64,000 nucleotides of DNA from Coprinopsis marcescibilis (lineage: Eukaryota > Basidiomycota > Agaricomycetes > Agaricales > Psathyrellaceae): contig ML210207.1 in assembly GCA_004369085.1 (NCBI GenBank), positions 13,899 through 77,898 on the forward strand, written 5' to 3'. The notes under the pieces are model-generated. The model saw only the letters and a program-made list of their open reading frames with translations, searched no databases and was not told where the DNA came from. A program made the translations under genes and the position numbers. Of the stretch, positions 45,736-58,995 are shown one piece after another. Every line of letters begins with the position of its first letter. Within the stretch, counting starts at the first letter, position 1.

Positions 45736-47561
45736 GGTGGTAAAGGGGGCGCGGAAATGAGACAGCTGTACAACTGGATTGGTGTAGATGAGATGGGTAG
45801 CGAGAATGGAAGATCACAGATGACGCACCAATATTTAAGCAATCTGACAATCTTGACGTGGCCGATGTGCTTGGTCAATCCGCTGACGATGAAGTTGAGA
45901 CGATGAAAACCATTCAAAAGCCGGGGACTTTAAGTAAAAGTGTGAATGTGTATCGGCCCTGAAGGTATCGATATCGGTTTCGGGAACACGGGAAACGGGA
46001 AAGCGGAGTATGATGAAGACAAGAGAAAGAGAGAGTCAGGTGTAAGTGTCGCCGATGTCAATACCCCAGATCGAGTGTGGCTGAACCTTATAGGTAAGCG
46101 GAAGGGACATATATCGGGTTCGGATTTATATGCCTTTCTATCCCTTTCGCATCATTCGTCCATAGCAATCCGGATCTCCTGCCAGTGCACTACCCAATCA
46201 ATCTCTGAAGCCATGGAAGACCACAGGCGATGGATGAGGTTATGGCGTGCATAGCCTGTAATCACACCCCGAGATCAATGGCGATTATCTTCAGAGGATT
46301 TGTGTACATGAGCAATTGGGATTGGTAGCGTCACACGAAGTTATCTGTTTGCGGGTTGAATGGTCAGATTGGGACGGTACAATTGTTTGAGAAAGGAAGG
46401 TCTCTCACAGGCACAGATCGATGCGGTAGCTTGTACGTTAGTATAAACCCTTTTGTACTGTACCAGTAATAGTCGACCCTGTGTGGCACTGTCCACGGGA
46501 TAGCTTGGGATTGCATATGAGATAAAGCATACGTCTAAAAAACGAAAACGTGTTAGAACGGGGATGTCTGTGGATATCTTTGTACGGACGCACTAGCCAA
46601 TTAGTGGTGAGCACCGGCGCCTCATCCGATGCCAACTTAAGGTTTGCAGTTGGTCCGTTGTGTGACCCTGTGTTCCCTATCGTGTGCATCAGTTGTGGAG
46701 ATTGTATCGAATCGATTGTCGTGTTAACTACCCACCCTGGTCAGGCTCGAAGCTCAAGTACTAATCGAGGGTATGACTTACTCGGCGTCGTTGACTGCCT
46801 GCGATGAGTTGACCGACATGGAACAGGTCCTGTCTACTCGGATTTTGCGAGACGGGTTTTAGGCGTCCGAGTCGGCGGGCTACAGAGGATTTTATGAGCC
46901 TCTGTGTGCTTCAAATGCCGTACTTCGGGAAAGAGGCAACTGGGCCATCTGTGCGTCAGGAGATATCAAAGGGTGAATAGCACAGGGTGTGTGCATGACG
47001 GATTAATTTAATATTGAATCAGCCTCGGGTCAGAAAACGCCAATTTAACTTCGCACATTGTCTTCAGTAAAAAACGCGATTCCTCGACCAACTCGTGGAT
47101 GACACCCAGTGTACGAGTTGCTTGGTTATCTTCAATCTTGGGCCGGTTATCCCTCGACGCTTGCTGGGGTGCTCCCGGATCCGGCATCGCAATTCCTAAT
47201 GGCTAATAGTAAGCGTCCCACGCGGAACAGAAGTTATTACCTGATGCAAAATGGAATGGTGGTGGTATACGTTAGCTTGCATAGACCTGGCCCCACTCAA
47301 AGTCTGCCTTGAGGCCGACTCGCACACGAGCTGTGAAGGAACCAAGGAGGTTAGAAGTCAAGAAACAAAATCCGAGTCGGGAATGGGGGGAAAATGTGAC
47401 TGGAATATTCGCGTGACATGATGCCCGTGATCGTTCACGTGGGCGTGACAGGCGCGGACTCGCGTGACACTGTCCTTAGCAAGTTGGTTGAGCTCAAGAG
47501 TCAACGTCCACATCGTCCGTCGTCACCATCGTGTGTGGTGCTGAACGGCGTTTGATACTGC
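45736..47561. other. Intergenic, no gene seen
   Basis: Divergent upstream region between the F-box-like gene and SLD3. Short frames only; the 102-codon + frame at 45946-46254 has no support. Confidence 0.35.
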
Positions 47562-49764
47562 ATGGAGGCTACTGAAGCGATGTCGACTCTAGCAAGTATG
47601 GAATACACGTTCCATAAAGAGAATGGGGTGAACTGGACGGCCGCACAAGAAAAGTCTATCTCGACGGAATTCCCATTTGATTTAGAGCAAGAGGACGGGG
47701 AACAATACGTTTATCGGAATTATATTCAGTTTCTGTGGTTACCACAGGTGAGTAACGCTCTCCGCTCCTCACAAATCAACCAGAAGAGCTAATAGGCTGT
47801 AACCAGTCAATAATGCCTCTCTCATCCTTTCTACCCGCAATGCGGCGCGTCCAAGCGCCCTCCACGTCCAGCACTCACCCGCTCCACGCCCTCCTCGACG
47901 ATCTACTTCTCACAGTCCCAGCGGTGACGCAGAAGTACCATAAAGAGCTCCCGCAGATCCTCGTCAATGGCGGTGGTGCCGGTGAGATGGAGGAAACGAT
48001 GATGTGGTACGCCGTCACGCACGAGAAACGCACCTCGTCTGGAGGCACAGCGGTGCAAGACGACGAGGAAACCGGAGACCTGTGGATGGACATTACATGG
48101 AGAGAAGGGTGGCTGCAGAGGCTTGAACGACGTGAGTAGGTGTTATAATTTATTTCCTCTACCCCAGCCAAGTTTTGACACGAATCCCTCTCCGTCAGAG
48201 TCCAGCTGCAGATCCTGTTTTACTGCTTGAAGCTGTCGTTACCTGGTCCACGGCCTCCGGTGGTCAAGAAGAAGGCAAAGCGCAGACGTACTCGCACTGG
48301 GACCCCCACAGATGATGAAGACGAGCTTGAAGACCTCCTGGAGGCTTTTGGGGACAAGCTCCAGACGTGGCAATTGTTGGCCGAATTGGGCGATAAAGGC
48401 CGGAAAAACTCGAACGAAGAGGAAAGGGATTGGATGCAGACGTTCTGCGAGGATATCGTTGAAAAAGAGTACGTGTGACTTTCATTATGTTTTTCACTTT
48501 CCGTGCTGGTGTAGCCAAAGACCCTTGGAGTCTGTATCCTCAGAACTTCCTATCGAGGCTGCACCGCAGCCATTCCGCCTTGACATCGCCATCCTTCTTT
48601 CATTCACAACTTTCATTCACTCACGATAACACCCAACAAACACTAATCAAACTGTACCTCTGCAGGTTCCTAACATCCTTACCCGACGCCTGCGCAATGC
48701 TTCGCTCCAAGGTCTTCAAACACTCGCCGTTCTCTGATACAGATTCCGACGCAAGCACCACGCGTGCTTCCTCGCCTTTAGGGGACGGGCTCGGCACCGC
48801 CGCTTCTACCAGTACAAGTACCACCTCAAGAGCGACCTCGCGTGCCCCGTCCATGTCCCGCGCACCCTCTCTCTCGCGTGACGCCTCTTCCAAATCCAAT
48901 AAACCCGGCAAATCCACCACCAGTGCGCGGGAACTGGCGCGGGAACGCTCCCGTTCGCTCTCAGTCTCGCTGGCACAGGAATCGCAGGAACGGGCGGCGA
49001 GCGTGGGTCCCAACGCGACCGTCGGGGCCAAAAACAAGCGGAGGGCGGTGATTAGGGAGATTAGCATGTCGAGGGCGTTCAAGCCGAAGATGCGGGGTGG
49101 GCTGGGGTCGGGGTCGGGGTCGCAGTCGCAGTCCCAGCTGCACTTTGGGGGCTCACAGTCCCAATCTCAACCGCAGCAGTCGCAAGTACAGGCGGTGGGG
49201 ATGGTAGCTGGACAAGGGGGGCGGAAGCGGAAGGTGGAGGGTGGTTTGACCTTGGTGGAGGATACGCCTGTCAAGGCTGCTCGGCCTGCTGTTGCTCGAA
49301 CTGCGAGTACGAACGCTGTTGCTGGGACTAAGAAAGCGCTGTCGATGTCGACTGTTGCTTTTGGGAAACCGCAGCAGCAGCAGAAGCTTACTGGACTGTT
49401 CGGCGTTGGGCCTGCCAATGCGGGTGTGTTGGGTGTTGGGAGGATGGGGAGTCGGAAAGGGTTGTTTGGGGCTGGTGGTGCTCATGCAGGGGGAGTGGGA
49501 GGAGGAGGGGATGACGACGATGGGGATGATGATGACGAGGAATGGCAGATTGAAAGTTCACCAGATGTGTTGCTGCTTTCGCCGAGCAACTTCAAGGGCC
49601 GCGGAGGAGGGGGAGGGGGGATCCGCTTCGGTGGTGGTAGTGGTAGTAGTAGTGGCGGTGGGGATTTGGATGAGGGTGAGGATGAGGATGGGGAGGATGA
49701 TGGGGATGGGGGTGTGGGACATCCTGTGACGCCTAGTCGACCTTCGAGGGGCGGGAGGAGGTGA
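47562..49764 (+). CDS. SLD3: DNA replication regulator Sld3 (Treslin/TICRR counterpart)
   Basis: Exons 47562-47747, 47807-48135, 48199-48468 and 48666-49764 join in phase to 627 residues. The donor GTAGGT at 48136 was preferred over the nearby GTGAGT because it restores ERREVQLQILFYCLKLSLPG. The middle part matches the fungal Sld3 core domain: YRNYIQFLWLPQSIMPLSSF, EVQLQILFYCLKLSLPG, FGDKLQTWQLLAEL, DWMQTFCEDIVEKEF, LPDACAMLRSKVFKHSPFSD. The C-terminal half is Ser/Arg-rich and disordered with RRAVIREISMSRAFK, then Gly/Asp/Glu-rich runs. Sld3 loads Cdc45 onto the Mcm2-7 helicase at origins and is activated by CDK phosphorylation; several SP/TP sites in the tail fit this. Assignment is by motif memory, without a search. 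Confidence 0.72.
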
Positions 49765-51064
49765 TTATAAATATACTCGATGTTTTTGCTTGTCGTGGGT
49801 GGGGAGCGGGGAAGTGGAAGGAGGCCTTGACCAGGGGATGTGCTCAAAGGGACGTGTAGAGGAGGGTGGAGGCACTTGATACAGGGCACTGGGCGTATCC
49901 TCAATCATCGATCCTCAACCCCCGGACCAGCTGGATGCATCGGGGGAGTGACAGTCGGGCCAAGATTACAAGTAAGACCAAAGTCAGCCCAATACGACCA
50001 AGACCTAACATATCAGAACGACCGCAAAACCCGAATGCCATGACAGACCCGCTGTCAATCCTACGTCAATCATCCCGCGGCGGTTACCAATCGAAATGTT
50101 TAATATTGCAAGTTACCGGTCAGGCCCGTCAACGTTCAGGGACCCGGACGTATATGTGTGCATACCAGACGTCAGACGGTGGGTTTCCTGCTGTTCTCGG
50201 AAGTCGGGGTTCATTCGTTCGCTTCCGAGTAACGGCTTGAAGCTCCACTGCGATGTACGGGTTAGGGCAGGTTCTTGGTCCCTTACGATGTTGAGATGCG
50301 TTTTGAGTTGCGTGTGGCAAGGCGGTTGGAAGTTAGGCCTGGTTGGGTGGGTAGGAGGAAGAGGAGGAGCAGGGCTACGGTGGGACTGAAGACCTAGGAG
50401 CTGGCTGTCCCTGCATATGACAGTGCTCCACTGCCCTTCCTGGACACCCAACAAACCTGGTTATGGCAAGTCGATCAGCACGGCGTTTTGCTTGCTGACA
50501 ACTTGCGTATCAGTCGACGTCCACGATCTGCCCGTTGTCATCGCTGCCTCGTTCTTGTACAGCTCAGTCCCGACAGCCTCGATGCGGTCTGTACGTGGTA
50601 TTGGGGGCTGGTGTTGTTCGCCTCCTTGACTAAGGATCGAGACGCCACTGGGTATTTGTTACCTACTGTGCTGCCTCGTTCCCGGTTCTGTAGGGTGATG
50701 TTTACCGTAATGTGTAGCTGGGATTCCTGGGAATAGGCTGTCTCTCATGTTGGTTACCGAATGTGATTGGTGGTTTCTCAGGTTTCTTGTGCTGACTGTT
50801 GTGGTGCGATTGGGCTGCGTGCGTTTTTATTCAATTGCTGTGGACGGAAGGAATTCATTATTCGGGTGACATCATTGCATGTCGGGAATGCGGGAATCGA
50901 TTTTGGACGATGTGGCGGAGTCTGGTCTGAAACGTGCGTGTCCTGGCGGGGCCAGAGTATCAATTATCAGTAATGGATTGTTCATTGTGCACGCGGTGCT
51001 TATCTTACGCGAAGATATAAATGCTATCACAGCCGGAGACTGGAGTATTTACATATGTTGTCCT

Positions 51065-51096
<32 letters not shown>

Positions 51097-52350
51097 GTAG
51101 ATGGATGGCGTTGCTGACGATGGTATGAGAGCATGGTACGTACAGCGTATTGGTTTCTATATGGGAAAAATCCCTAATTTGTGATTTGTACGGCAATTTG
51201 GGAGCTGTATTTCTGGGGTAAGGTTAGGTAAAGTAAACTTTATTCGTGCTTCTTATCGGGGGCGGTAGGTGGGTACATTTCTGCAATAGGGCTGAGGCGA
51301 CGACGTCTTTGTGTACGAGTACAGTTGGTACGACTGCAGAGGCCGCCCGATTGGATTGGGATCTTGCAGTGGCCGCCTAGACGGTACGGTTGTGCCGCCC
51401 CGCCGCTCCCCGAGTCCCGACGCGTTGCAAACATTTAACAACAGCATATTCAGTACGGCAATCCCCCTTGAATCACTTTACCTTCTTCCTCATCGTTCAT
51501 TCGAGATGACCATGATGCTGCACGTTCAATTGAAATCTAGACTGCGCATTGCAGAGACCGACGCTGTGCGTTGGAGATGATGATATCGGGAAGGCCTATT
51601 GTGAGTCCTCGCACGTTGCAGCCTGGAGAACTGAGGCGGCGCTATTAAAACCTATTTCAATTTTCATTGTTCCTTCTGTTCGAAATGGAATTTTGACTAA
51701 CGGGTCTTGGTTTGGCTGGCTAGATAAGGAGGGAATTACATGTTCGTTCGTGCGACTCGGAGCAGAACTTGGGGCAGTCCCTCCACCGGCACCGACCGTC
51801 TCAAAATTGGGGGGCGGGAAGAAGTCCGAGTCGCTTGCCAATGTGTCAGCGGACCGCCGACCGGCGTGGTTGCTATGATGGATTCCCAGCGGTGGCAATG
51901 GCGTGCCAAATTGTCATGTCGATTCGTGACAAATTGATCTCTGCCAGTGCTCTTCGCACATCTCGGCTCTCCTCGCACCCACCCCTTTTGTTGTCCTCCA
52001 CGCCCATCAGCCAGCGAAGGCCGTTCTTCTTCAAGCTCCAAAAAGAATTGCAAACAGACTTGTTTCTCCCAAGACCTTGGTCGTCCTGTCCTTACAACTC
52101 CCTGACACCTTTGGTTCGTTATTCCTTGCCCGTCCGCCCCCTGTCTTGACATAGGTTGTTGGACGTGAAGCGGGCGAGCAAAGGTCGTTACTAACGTTAC
52201 TTGACAACGTTTTCCTCGCTCCCTAAAGGTTATATTTTCGAGACACGTGCTGTCATCCCAACGCAGAACCATCCACCACTCGCTTGTCTAGTTTCCGGCC
52301 TGTAATCCGCCTTCTGGCCTCACTTTGTCTCTTTATCGCCAGCCTATAAT
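49765..52350. other. Long intergenic region
   Basis: No supported gene over 2.6 kb. It holds a (TAC)n microsatellite near 51064-51096 and scattered short frames on both strands. The last few hundred bases before 52351 are presumably the promoter and leader of the next gene. Confidence 0.4.
51064..51096. repeat. (TAC)n trinucleotide microsatellite
   Basis: About eleven perfect TAC/ACT units ending in tactagtag, in non-coding DNA. Confidence 0.9.
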
Positions 52351-55300
52351 ATGTCGGTGCGTACTGGCTCTTCCTTCGGGTCTGCGTCGGGAGAAGTTGC
52401 GCTCGTTGGGCTGACGTTAGGTGATCATGTTGCAGGCCCTTAATTGAATCTACACCGAGACGCGAGATTAGGATTTTCTTAACGAGGATCGGGAACGTTT
52501 TTTTTATCGTATGTTCATTTCCCTCTGATGTTGATGATGATAGTGCGGGAAGAAGGAACACTAACAGCTCCTCCCTTCATTCCATCTCTTGTTCATTTCA
52601 TTTAGGTGCTTTTTCATATTTCAATCAAGATTCTATCAGCTGCGCCTTCCAAGAAGGTTGACCAAGTTTCTACATATCATCACTATCAGTATCATTCAGG
52701 AAGACTACCCACATCTGCGCCCGTATCTGCACACATGCAAGTTTCCTCTATCCTCGTCTCGACGTCTCCATCTTCAGGATTAGACAACCTCAGGGGCTCA
52801 CCGAGTACGAAATCACTTCTTTTCAGTCACTGAATCCGAGTCTAACCTTATCTTTTCCATTCCTTCTTTCCTTCTTCCCCTGCCTGCTTCGCATCCATTC
52901 GCCCTATCCATCACCGTCACCCACTCCACAACCCTCACTACGACCCCTTCTTTAACTCAATCCTCCTGCGCCCCCCTCCCAATCGGATGACACTCTTTTA
53001 GGCACCCACTCACTTGGACAGGTCACGCCTAGTCCTTCCAGCAGCCGCACCACCCTCGTCTTCTCCAAAACACCCGTGCCCCCACCTTCGACGAGCCGGT
53101 CGCAGAGCAAGTCAAAGGTGAAGAAAAGGCCGCCGACGCCCGGTGGTCCTGCAGTTGGCGCGAATCCCAAGCCCCCGCACCTGCAAAGGCACCCAGGCGC
53201 CTTCCCTGCGCCCTCCACGGCGATCCCGTTATCAGCGTCCACAGCCACATCTACCTCTGCATTGACGGCAACGCACCACTTGAATGCGCTCAATCCTAAC
53301 AGTGGTGGTGGGACTGGGAACGCGGCTGTTGTGACGAAGAAGAGCAGGGACAGGTTGAGGCCTAAGACGGAGTTGCGTGTGGAGGTGGTGCGAGCGTCGT
53401 CTGGATCCATTGGGGAGGACGAGGTTTCTGGTGGTGGTGGTGAAGCTTCAGAACGATCGCTACATCAACCTGGTTTGCCCATGGCTGACGCAAGAGGTCC
53501 AGCAGCGACCAAGCCACCACTCTCACTACAACTACAACTCCCCGCCCAGCAAACAGTACCGCCCCACGCCCAAGCCCTGGCGAGCCCTACGTCTTTCCCG
53601 CCCCTATCGCCTTCACGGCCCATGTCGCCCACATCGCCCATCTCGCCTGCGTACCCCACCTCGCTCAGCTACCAGAGCTACCCTGCCTCCCCTGTCTACC
53701 TCACCCCGCACGATCCGCTCGATCGTATGAACCCTTCCTCGCCTTCCTCGCCTTCCTCTCACGTTTCTCCCACTTCCCCAGCCTCGCTCATGCCCACGTC
53801 CCCGACGTCGCTGGCTCCTGTCTCCCCTGGAGATTCGGTGAGGAGCAAGAGCTTTGTGTCGTTTGGGTCGGACGATTCGCCGCTTCCGCATCAGCTGCAG
53901 CATCGGTTCGATTTGTTCGTTCATGCGGGCCAGGGCCAGGGTGAAACCAACAAAAACAGGCCTCACCAGCACCCTTTTGCTTCTTGCTCACTTACGTCGC
54001 TCGGACGGAATAAGGATAGGGATAGGGAAGCGGAAGAGAACAACTATGATGAAAATGCGGCGACGAGGGACTTGCCTTCGCCGTTGAGCATGATTGGCCT
54101 TGAGAGGGCGGAGCAGAATTCGAATTCGAGATATCTATATGGCGGAGAACCCAGCAATAATCCCCAACACCCACCTCACCCGCAACCCCAACCCCAACCC
54201 CAACCACATAACCAACCACATAACCAATACCACCATCCCCAGCAGCAGCAATACCACCAACCGATAACCACTGTAAAGACGCACCAGCAAAACCGCACGT
54301 CCGTATGCTCTTCCGTGCCCGACTCGCCTTCGACCCAGGCGCTCATGCAGCGTTTGCTCAGTGCACCCGATGTACACGGGATACAGAACGCGAGTGTGGC
54401 GTACGAGGCTGATTTGGGTCCCTTCCGCAACGGGCCTGGAAATGCGCATGGTAGTGGGGGCGAGCGGAGGGGCGGGATGCATAGGCTCAAGAAGAAGGGT
54501 CTGGTGAAGCGGCGGACGGACCGCGATGATGGGGGCGTTGGTGTCGATGGGTACCCGGACGATACGGACGGAGAGCAAGAGCAGGACCGAGACGAGGATG
54601 ATGATGATGATGAGGAGGAAGAGGATTCAGATTCGAGCATACGGTTCGCGAGTGCGGATGCGGATGAGGTTATGGAGAGGGTGCGGAGGCAGCGCGAGGG
54701 GAACAGGAAGGTGCAGAGGCTGCTGGGGAGTGCGAGCGATGATGATGTTGTCAGGCCGCCCAGGCGGGGTGCACATGCCCAGGGAGGCTACAGCAGCAGC
54801 AAGGACTATGCTTCTAGTACTGGACACCAACCGTATTTGCAGAGAACGCCGCAGAGGAATCGGCGTATTCAGGAGGAGGTATGGAGTGAGGAGGAGGAGG
54901 AGGAGGAGATGGAAGAGGAAGGAGGGGATGTGTGGGGTACGCCGTACCCCTGTGGAGGTGCTCCTGTGTACCAGGACCCTGCGACGCGGAGGGCGCTGCT
55001 GGAAGAGAAGCGGTCCTTCCAGAAACCAAAGTCCAAGTTTACGAGTGGAGGGAGGGGGAGCGAGGGTGGGAGAGCGGAGGATGACCCTCTGCCGCCGCCG
55101 ATCCCAGCCCCGGTGCACCACACCCGTCCGAGGTTGGCGAGTGCGTCCACGGGCCACAGTGGTGGGAATGCCAGCAGGATGTGGGGCGCGGCCATGAGTG
55201 CGGAGGGGTACGATTCTCGGGAAGACCTCATTGAGCATCAACAGTCTTTCCACCAGCACCATCCCAGTCAGAACCAGCCCCAGCACGGCCAACAACACCG

Positions 55301-58300
55301 ACACCTGCAGAGCCCGCAGGCGAACCAGCGGTACGCAGCTTCGCATGGACCGCGACAGCTTGCTGACCAGTGGGCGGCGGCGGGGATCGGGAGCCGGGCG
55401 GTGATGATGCAGTCCCGGGCAAGCCAGTATTATGATGTGCTGCCGTCCCCGACGTCTGGTACGCCCTCGACTGCGGGTGCGGTAGCGTTTGGAGCTGTGG
55501 GCGGATTTGTTGGTGTGTCGAGTGCTGCACCTGCACCTTCTTCGACTCACAATACGGTTGCGGTCCTAGCGAGTCTGAACCCCAATCATAGTCCTGCGCC
55601 TGCCCAACCGCCGAAGAGAGTTTTCGCACTTGATTCGCTTAACCCGAACCATTCTGGGGGAGGGATCAAGCGATCGCATTCTGCATCTGCTGGGCCGGGT
55701 GGGTTGGCCGCTGGTTTCTCGACGAGGGGGAGTAGGAGGAGCATGGCTGGGACAGCGTTTCCGAGCATCACGGCCTTTCTGAGTCCGAGGCCGAGTGTGT
55801 CGATTGGGCGAGAGAAGGTGAAGGAGGGGCGGGAGGATGGGGATAGCTTTGAGAATGCGAGTCCTGCTGCACGCCCACCTCCTTCGGAGCCCCCGCTCAT
55901 ATCCGTGCGTACGAGCTCCAAGGTGGTGGGTGAGAGGCTGAAGAAGGCAAATGGGGATGTGAAGGAGAAGAGGAGGAGGAGTGCGCTGGTGTGGGTGAAA
56001 GAGGGGTTGGGTGTTGGAGGTGGGAGTGAGACCAAGCCGGCCTCGTCGTCTGATCCCGCGCTTGCACCGTTGAAGGACTATAGGAAGATCAGCTTCGGCT
56101 CGTCCAGTCAGTCACATAATGCGACGTTTGCTCGGGATGTCGGTACGAATGCGGGAGGGAAGAGGACGCTTGGGTACGACCCGAAACGGAACGGATCGAT
56201 GCCTAGTGCGCATAGTTTCAGTTCTGGGGAGATGAGAGGGGGTGCGGGCGGGGTGTCGAGGGAGGACCTGGCGAGTGCGGTCAGGTTCAAGAAGGATTCC
56301 TTGGACACGAGTGCATCGCCGCTCAGTCAGAGCCACAGTCCCGGAGTGCCCTCGCCAAACTCGGCTAGTATGAACGTCAAGTCCCCGGCGTCGTCTGCCA
56401 ATCATGCAACCAACGGTGGCGGGAAGCTGTCTACCCCGAACGCGAATGTGAAACGAGCGTATAGCCAAAGTTATCACTCGCTCTCGGATGAGAACAAGTC
56501 GGACTATGTGGGTGTGAGTCCGTACTATACTGTTGTGGGTGCGAGACCTGGGTTCACGGAGCGTGTGGGGAGCACGGTGGATAGGTGGCATGAGTATGAG
56601 GCGGGGAGGTGGGATGCGGATGTGTTGCACAGTCGGGTTGGGACAGGGGATGACAAGGAGACGGATAAGAAAGAGGAGAAAAAGGAGAAAGGCGGGGGTG
56701 CGGGGGTGTTTAGTTTTGGACTGAAGAGGTCTGGGTCGAGGTGGAAAGGTGTTGGTGGGGGTGGGGATAAGGAAAAGGAGGGAAAGGAGAAGAGGTCGAG
56801 GGATGCATTGAGGGGACGGTCGGTTCATGAGCATAATGCTGTCAAGAAGCCTGAGGATGGGGTAAACCCAAGTGGCGATTGGGGCTATCCTACTTCTGGT
56901 GTTGATTCCGCCTCAAAAACCAGCACCACAACCACGACGACAGCTATTTCTGCCAACCCTGGCCCGACACGACCATCGTTATCGCGACATCGCCGTTCAC
57001 ATAGCTTTTCGGATCGCTTTGACGAGGGGATTGGCAACACTCCGTTCTCGAGTGATCCAGCCCTGGAGGGGAGGTACGAGTTGAAAGAGAGTGTTGGGGG
57101 AACCAAGTTTTGGAAGTTGGTGAAGAAGATGGGGAGTAGCAATGCGTTGAGGGATAAGAGTGTCGGCCAGTCTGGGCTTGGTGGTGACGGCAGTGGTCCT
57201 CTTCCTCCTATTCCCTCGGTCCCTCCAAACTCGGCGTCCCCGACCAACTCGGAAGCTGTGAATGGTAGCGAAGTTCTCGATCGACTCTTGCAAAACTCGA
57301 CGCTGAGGAGTGGGAGCGGGACGGTGTCGGTTGACGGAGAGGGTGTCACCGTGGATTATCCGCCTTCACCCACTGCGACTGCTACTTCGTCCAAGCCAAC
57401 GACCCCTGCCAAGTTGACCAAGTTCAAGTATTCTGTTCTTGGCTCGCGATCGTCCACTTCTACGCCTGGTGGCTCGACGGACCAGATCACGATGGGGAGG
57501 AGCTCCCTTTCGGGGCTGCACAGGACCGTCTCGAACAGGTCTTCGGTGGAGTCTGGGTCGGAGAGTCTTGGGCATCATAGTTTGCGCGGTGGACCTGGAG
57601 GAGCGGAGGATGCACCACCTGTGCCGCAGCTGCCGGATGGGGTGTTGGATAGTGGACGGCTGATGCCGTCGCCGGTATCTGCTGTTGATCGGGGAAACCT
57701 GAGCGATAGTGGGTATAACAATAAGGCTTATAATGCTAGGGGTGGGCGAAGGGTGGTGACTGATGGAAACGGAGGACAGTGGGCGACGAGTGAAGCTAAC
57801 ACGCTGGAGCTGGAGTTTCCGTCGTTGCCGACCCCGCCTGGACGACCAAGGGCTGTTGTGTCCACTACACCTGACCCGCCGGATATGGATTTGGAAGAGG
57901 CGTTGTATAGGCCTGGTGGAGCGGAGGATGGGTTTGAGGATGCGGAGAGCCCGATTATACCAGAGTTCTCGACGGCGAATGTGGTGAATGTGTTTAAGAA
58001 GAGAGGTGGGAAGTTGGAGGGCGTGGCGGAGGTAACTGAGGAAGAGAATGTCAAGGAGAAGGAGCGGGCTAAATCGGTCAGGAGCACAAGCACAAGCAGT
58101 TCGGGGCCACCACCCAGGCCCGCGAGAGATGTGAGGAGACCACTACCGCCGACTAGCCCTATAGTGGAGAAGGCGTTGGAGAAAGGGGTTAAAGACGAAA
58201 TCAAGGCTGTGGATGTGAAGAGGGGCAGTGACGATAAAGAAACGCTGCCTGAACAAGATTACGACAGTTTCGGGCCTCGACCTCTCACCAGCTCGTTTGG

Positions 58301-58523
58301 ACCGAACCCTTTGCTCACGCTGACCGACCCCCGGAGAGAGGAGAAGGGCTCCTTTGACTTGGTTATCACGCCCACCGAGAAACCCCAAACACTGACTGAG
58401 AAGGAGAAGGCGGCCAAGTGGGATGCTTTGCTGAGGAAGAGTGCGATGGCTGGAGGAACGTTGCACCTATCGTTCGGCGTTGGAGGCGGACTGGAGTCGG
58501 ATGGATTGGATTCTCCTTTGTAA
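52351..58523 (+). CDS. Very long Ser/Pro/Gly-rich, intrinsically disordered protein
   Basis: Exons 52351-52420, 52640-52804 and 53002-58523 join in phase to 1918 residues. The start MSVRTGSSFGSASGEVALVG continues as LTL|AAPSKKVDQVSTYHHYQ, and NLRGSPS|THSLGQVTPSPS crosses intron 2. The body is low in hydrophobics, with SP-rich blocks (SPTSPISPAYPTSLSYQSYP), Gln/His-rich runs, an Asp/Glu-rich stretch (DEDDDDDEEEEDSDSS), Arg/Ser-rich basic segments and repeated short motifs such as LNPNHS (three times between 55570 and 55650). The C-terminus is less repetitive (TLTEKEKAAKWDALLRKSAM, AGGTLHLSF) and may be the conserved anchor. No catalytic or membrane domain seen. Many S/TP sites suggest heavy phosphorylation; a signalling or polarity scaffold is possible but unsupported. 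G+C is high. Confidence 0.85.
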
Positions 58524-58995
58524 TAGATATTCGGATTCTGGGCTTTTGTTGGAGGATTTCTTGCTCTATTCGATGTTCCACACACGTGTTGACTTATGCA
58601 TACCAAAACTTCCGGTTTACGCTCTCTGAATGACCGCACTACGTAGCTATTTTATTATTTGTAATCTCTCTGTTATATTTGTATTCATTTCTAATTCTTC
58701 GTGAATGCACTGTTTGTGTAGGTGTAAATACACTCTTTTGTACGAGTCTCCCTATCCAATTATAGTCTAATCATAACTCTGCTGCGAACTTGGGGAGGAG
58801 GTCTCGCGTTGTTTGCTTCTGTATACGCGTTAGAGCGGCTGCCACGTGCGTGTTACCGTTTTGGTCGACATCCACGTCAATGACATGATTGACGTGCAAC
58901 TCGATCCAGTGTACATTGCTCTCGACTAACCTCTCCTCGCTCATTCTCTACCATACCGTCTCTCGTTTCTACCTATTTATCTTCAGCGCTTAATC
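58524..58995. other. Intergenic between co-directional genes
   Basis: 3' flank of the disordered-protein gene and promoter of the next gene. A tgcgtgttaccgtttt-type stretch and CT-rich leader precede ATG 58996. No gene. Confidence 0.4.

Noticed and set aside
53076..53078. Start of the large disordered protein at this codon
   Set aside because: It is GTG; the frame is open upstream and two 5' exons (52351-52420, 52640-52804) join in phase from a good ATG.
54627..55550. 307-codon minus-strand frame, Arg/Pro-rich
   Set aside because: Opposite strand of the continuous coding exon 53002-58523; G+C-rich composition keeps several frames open.
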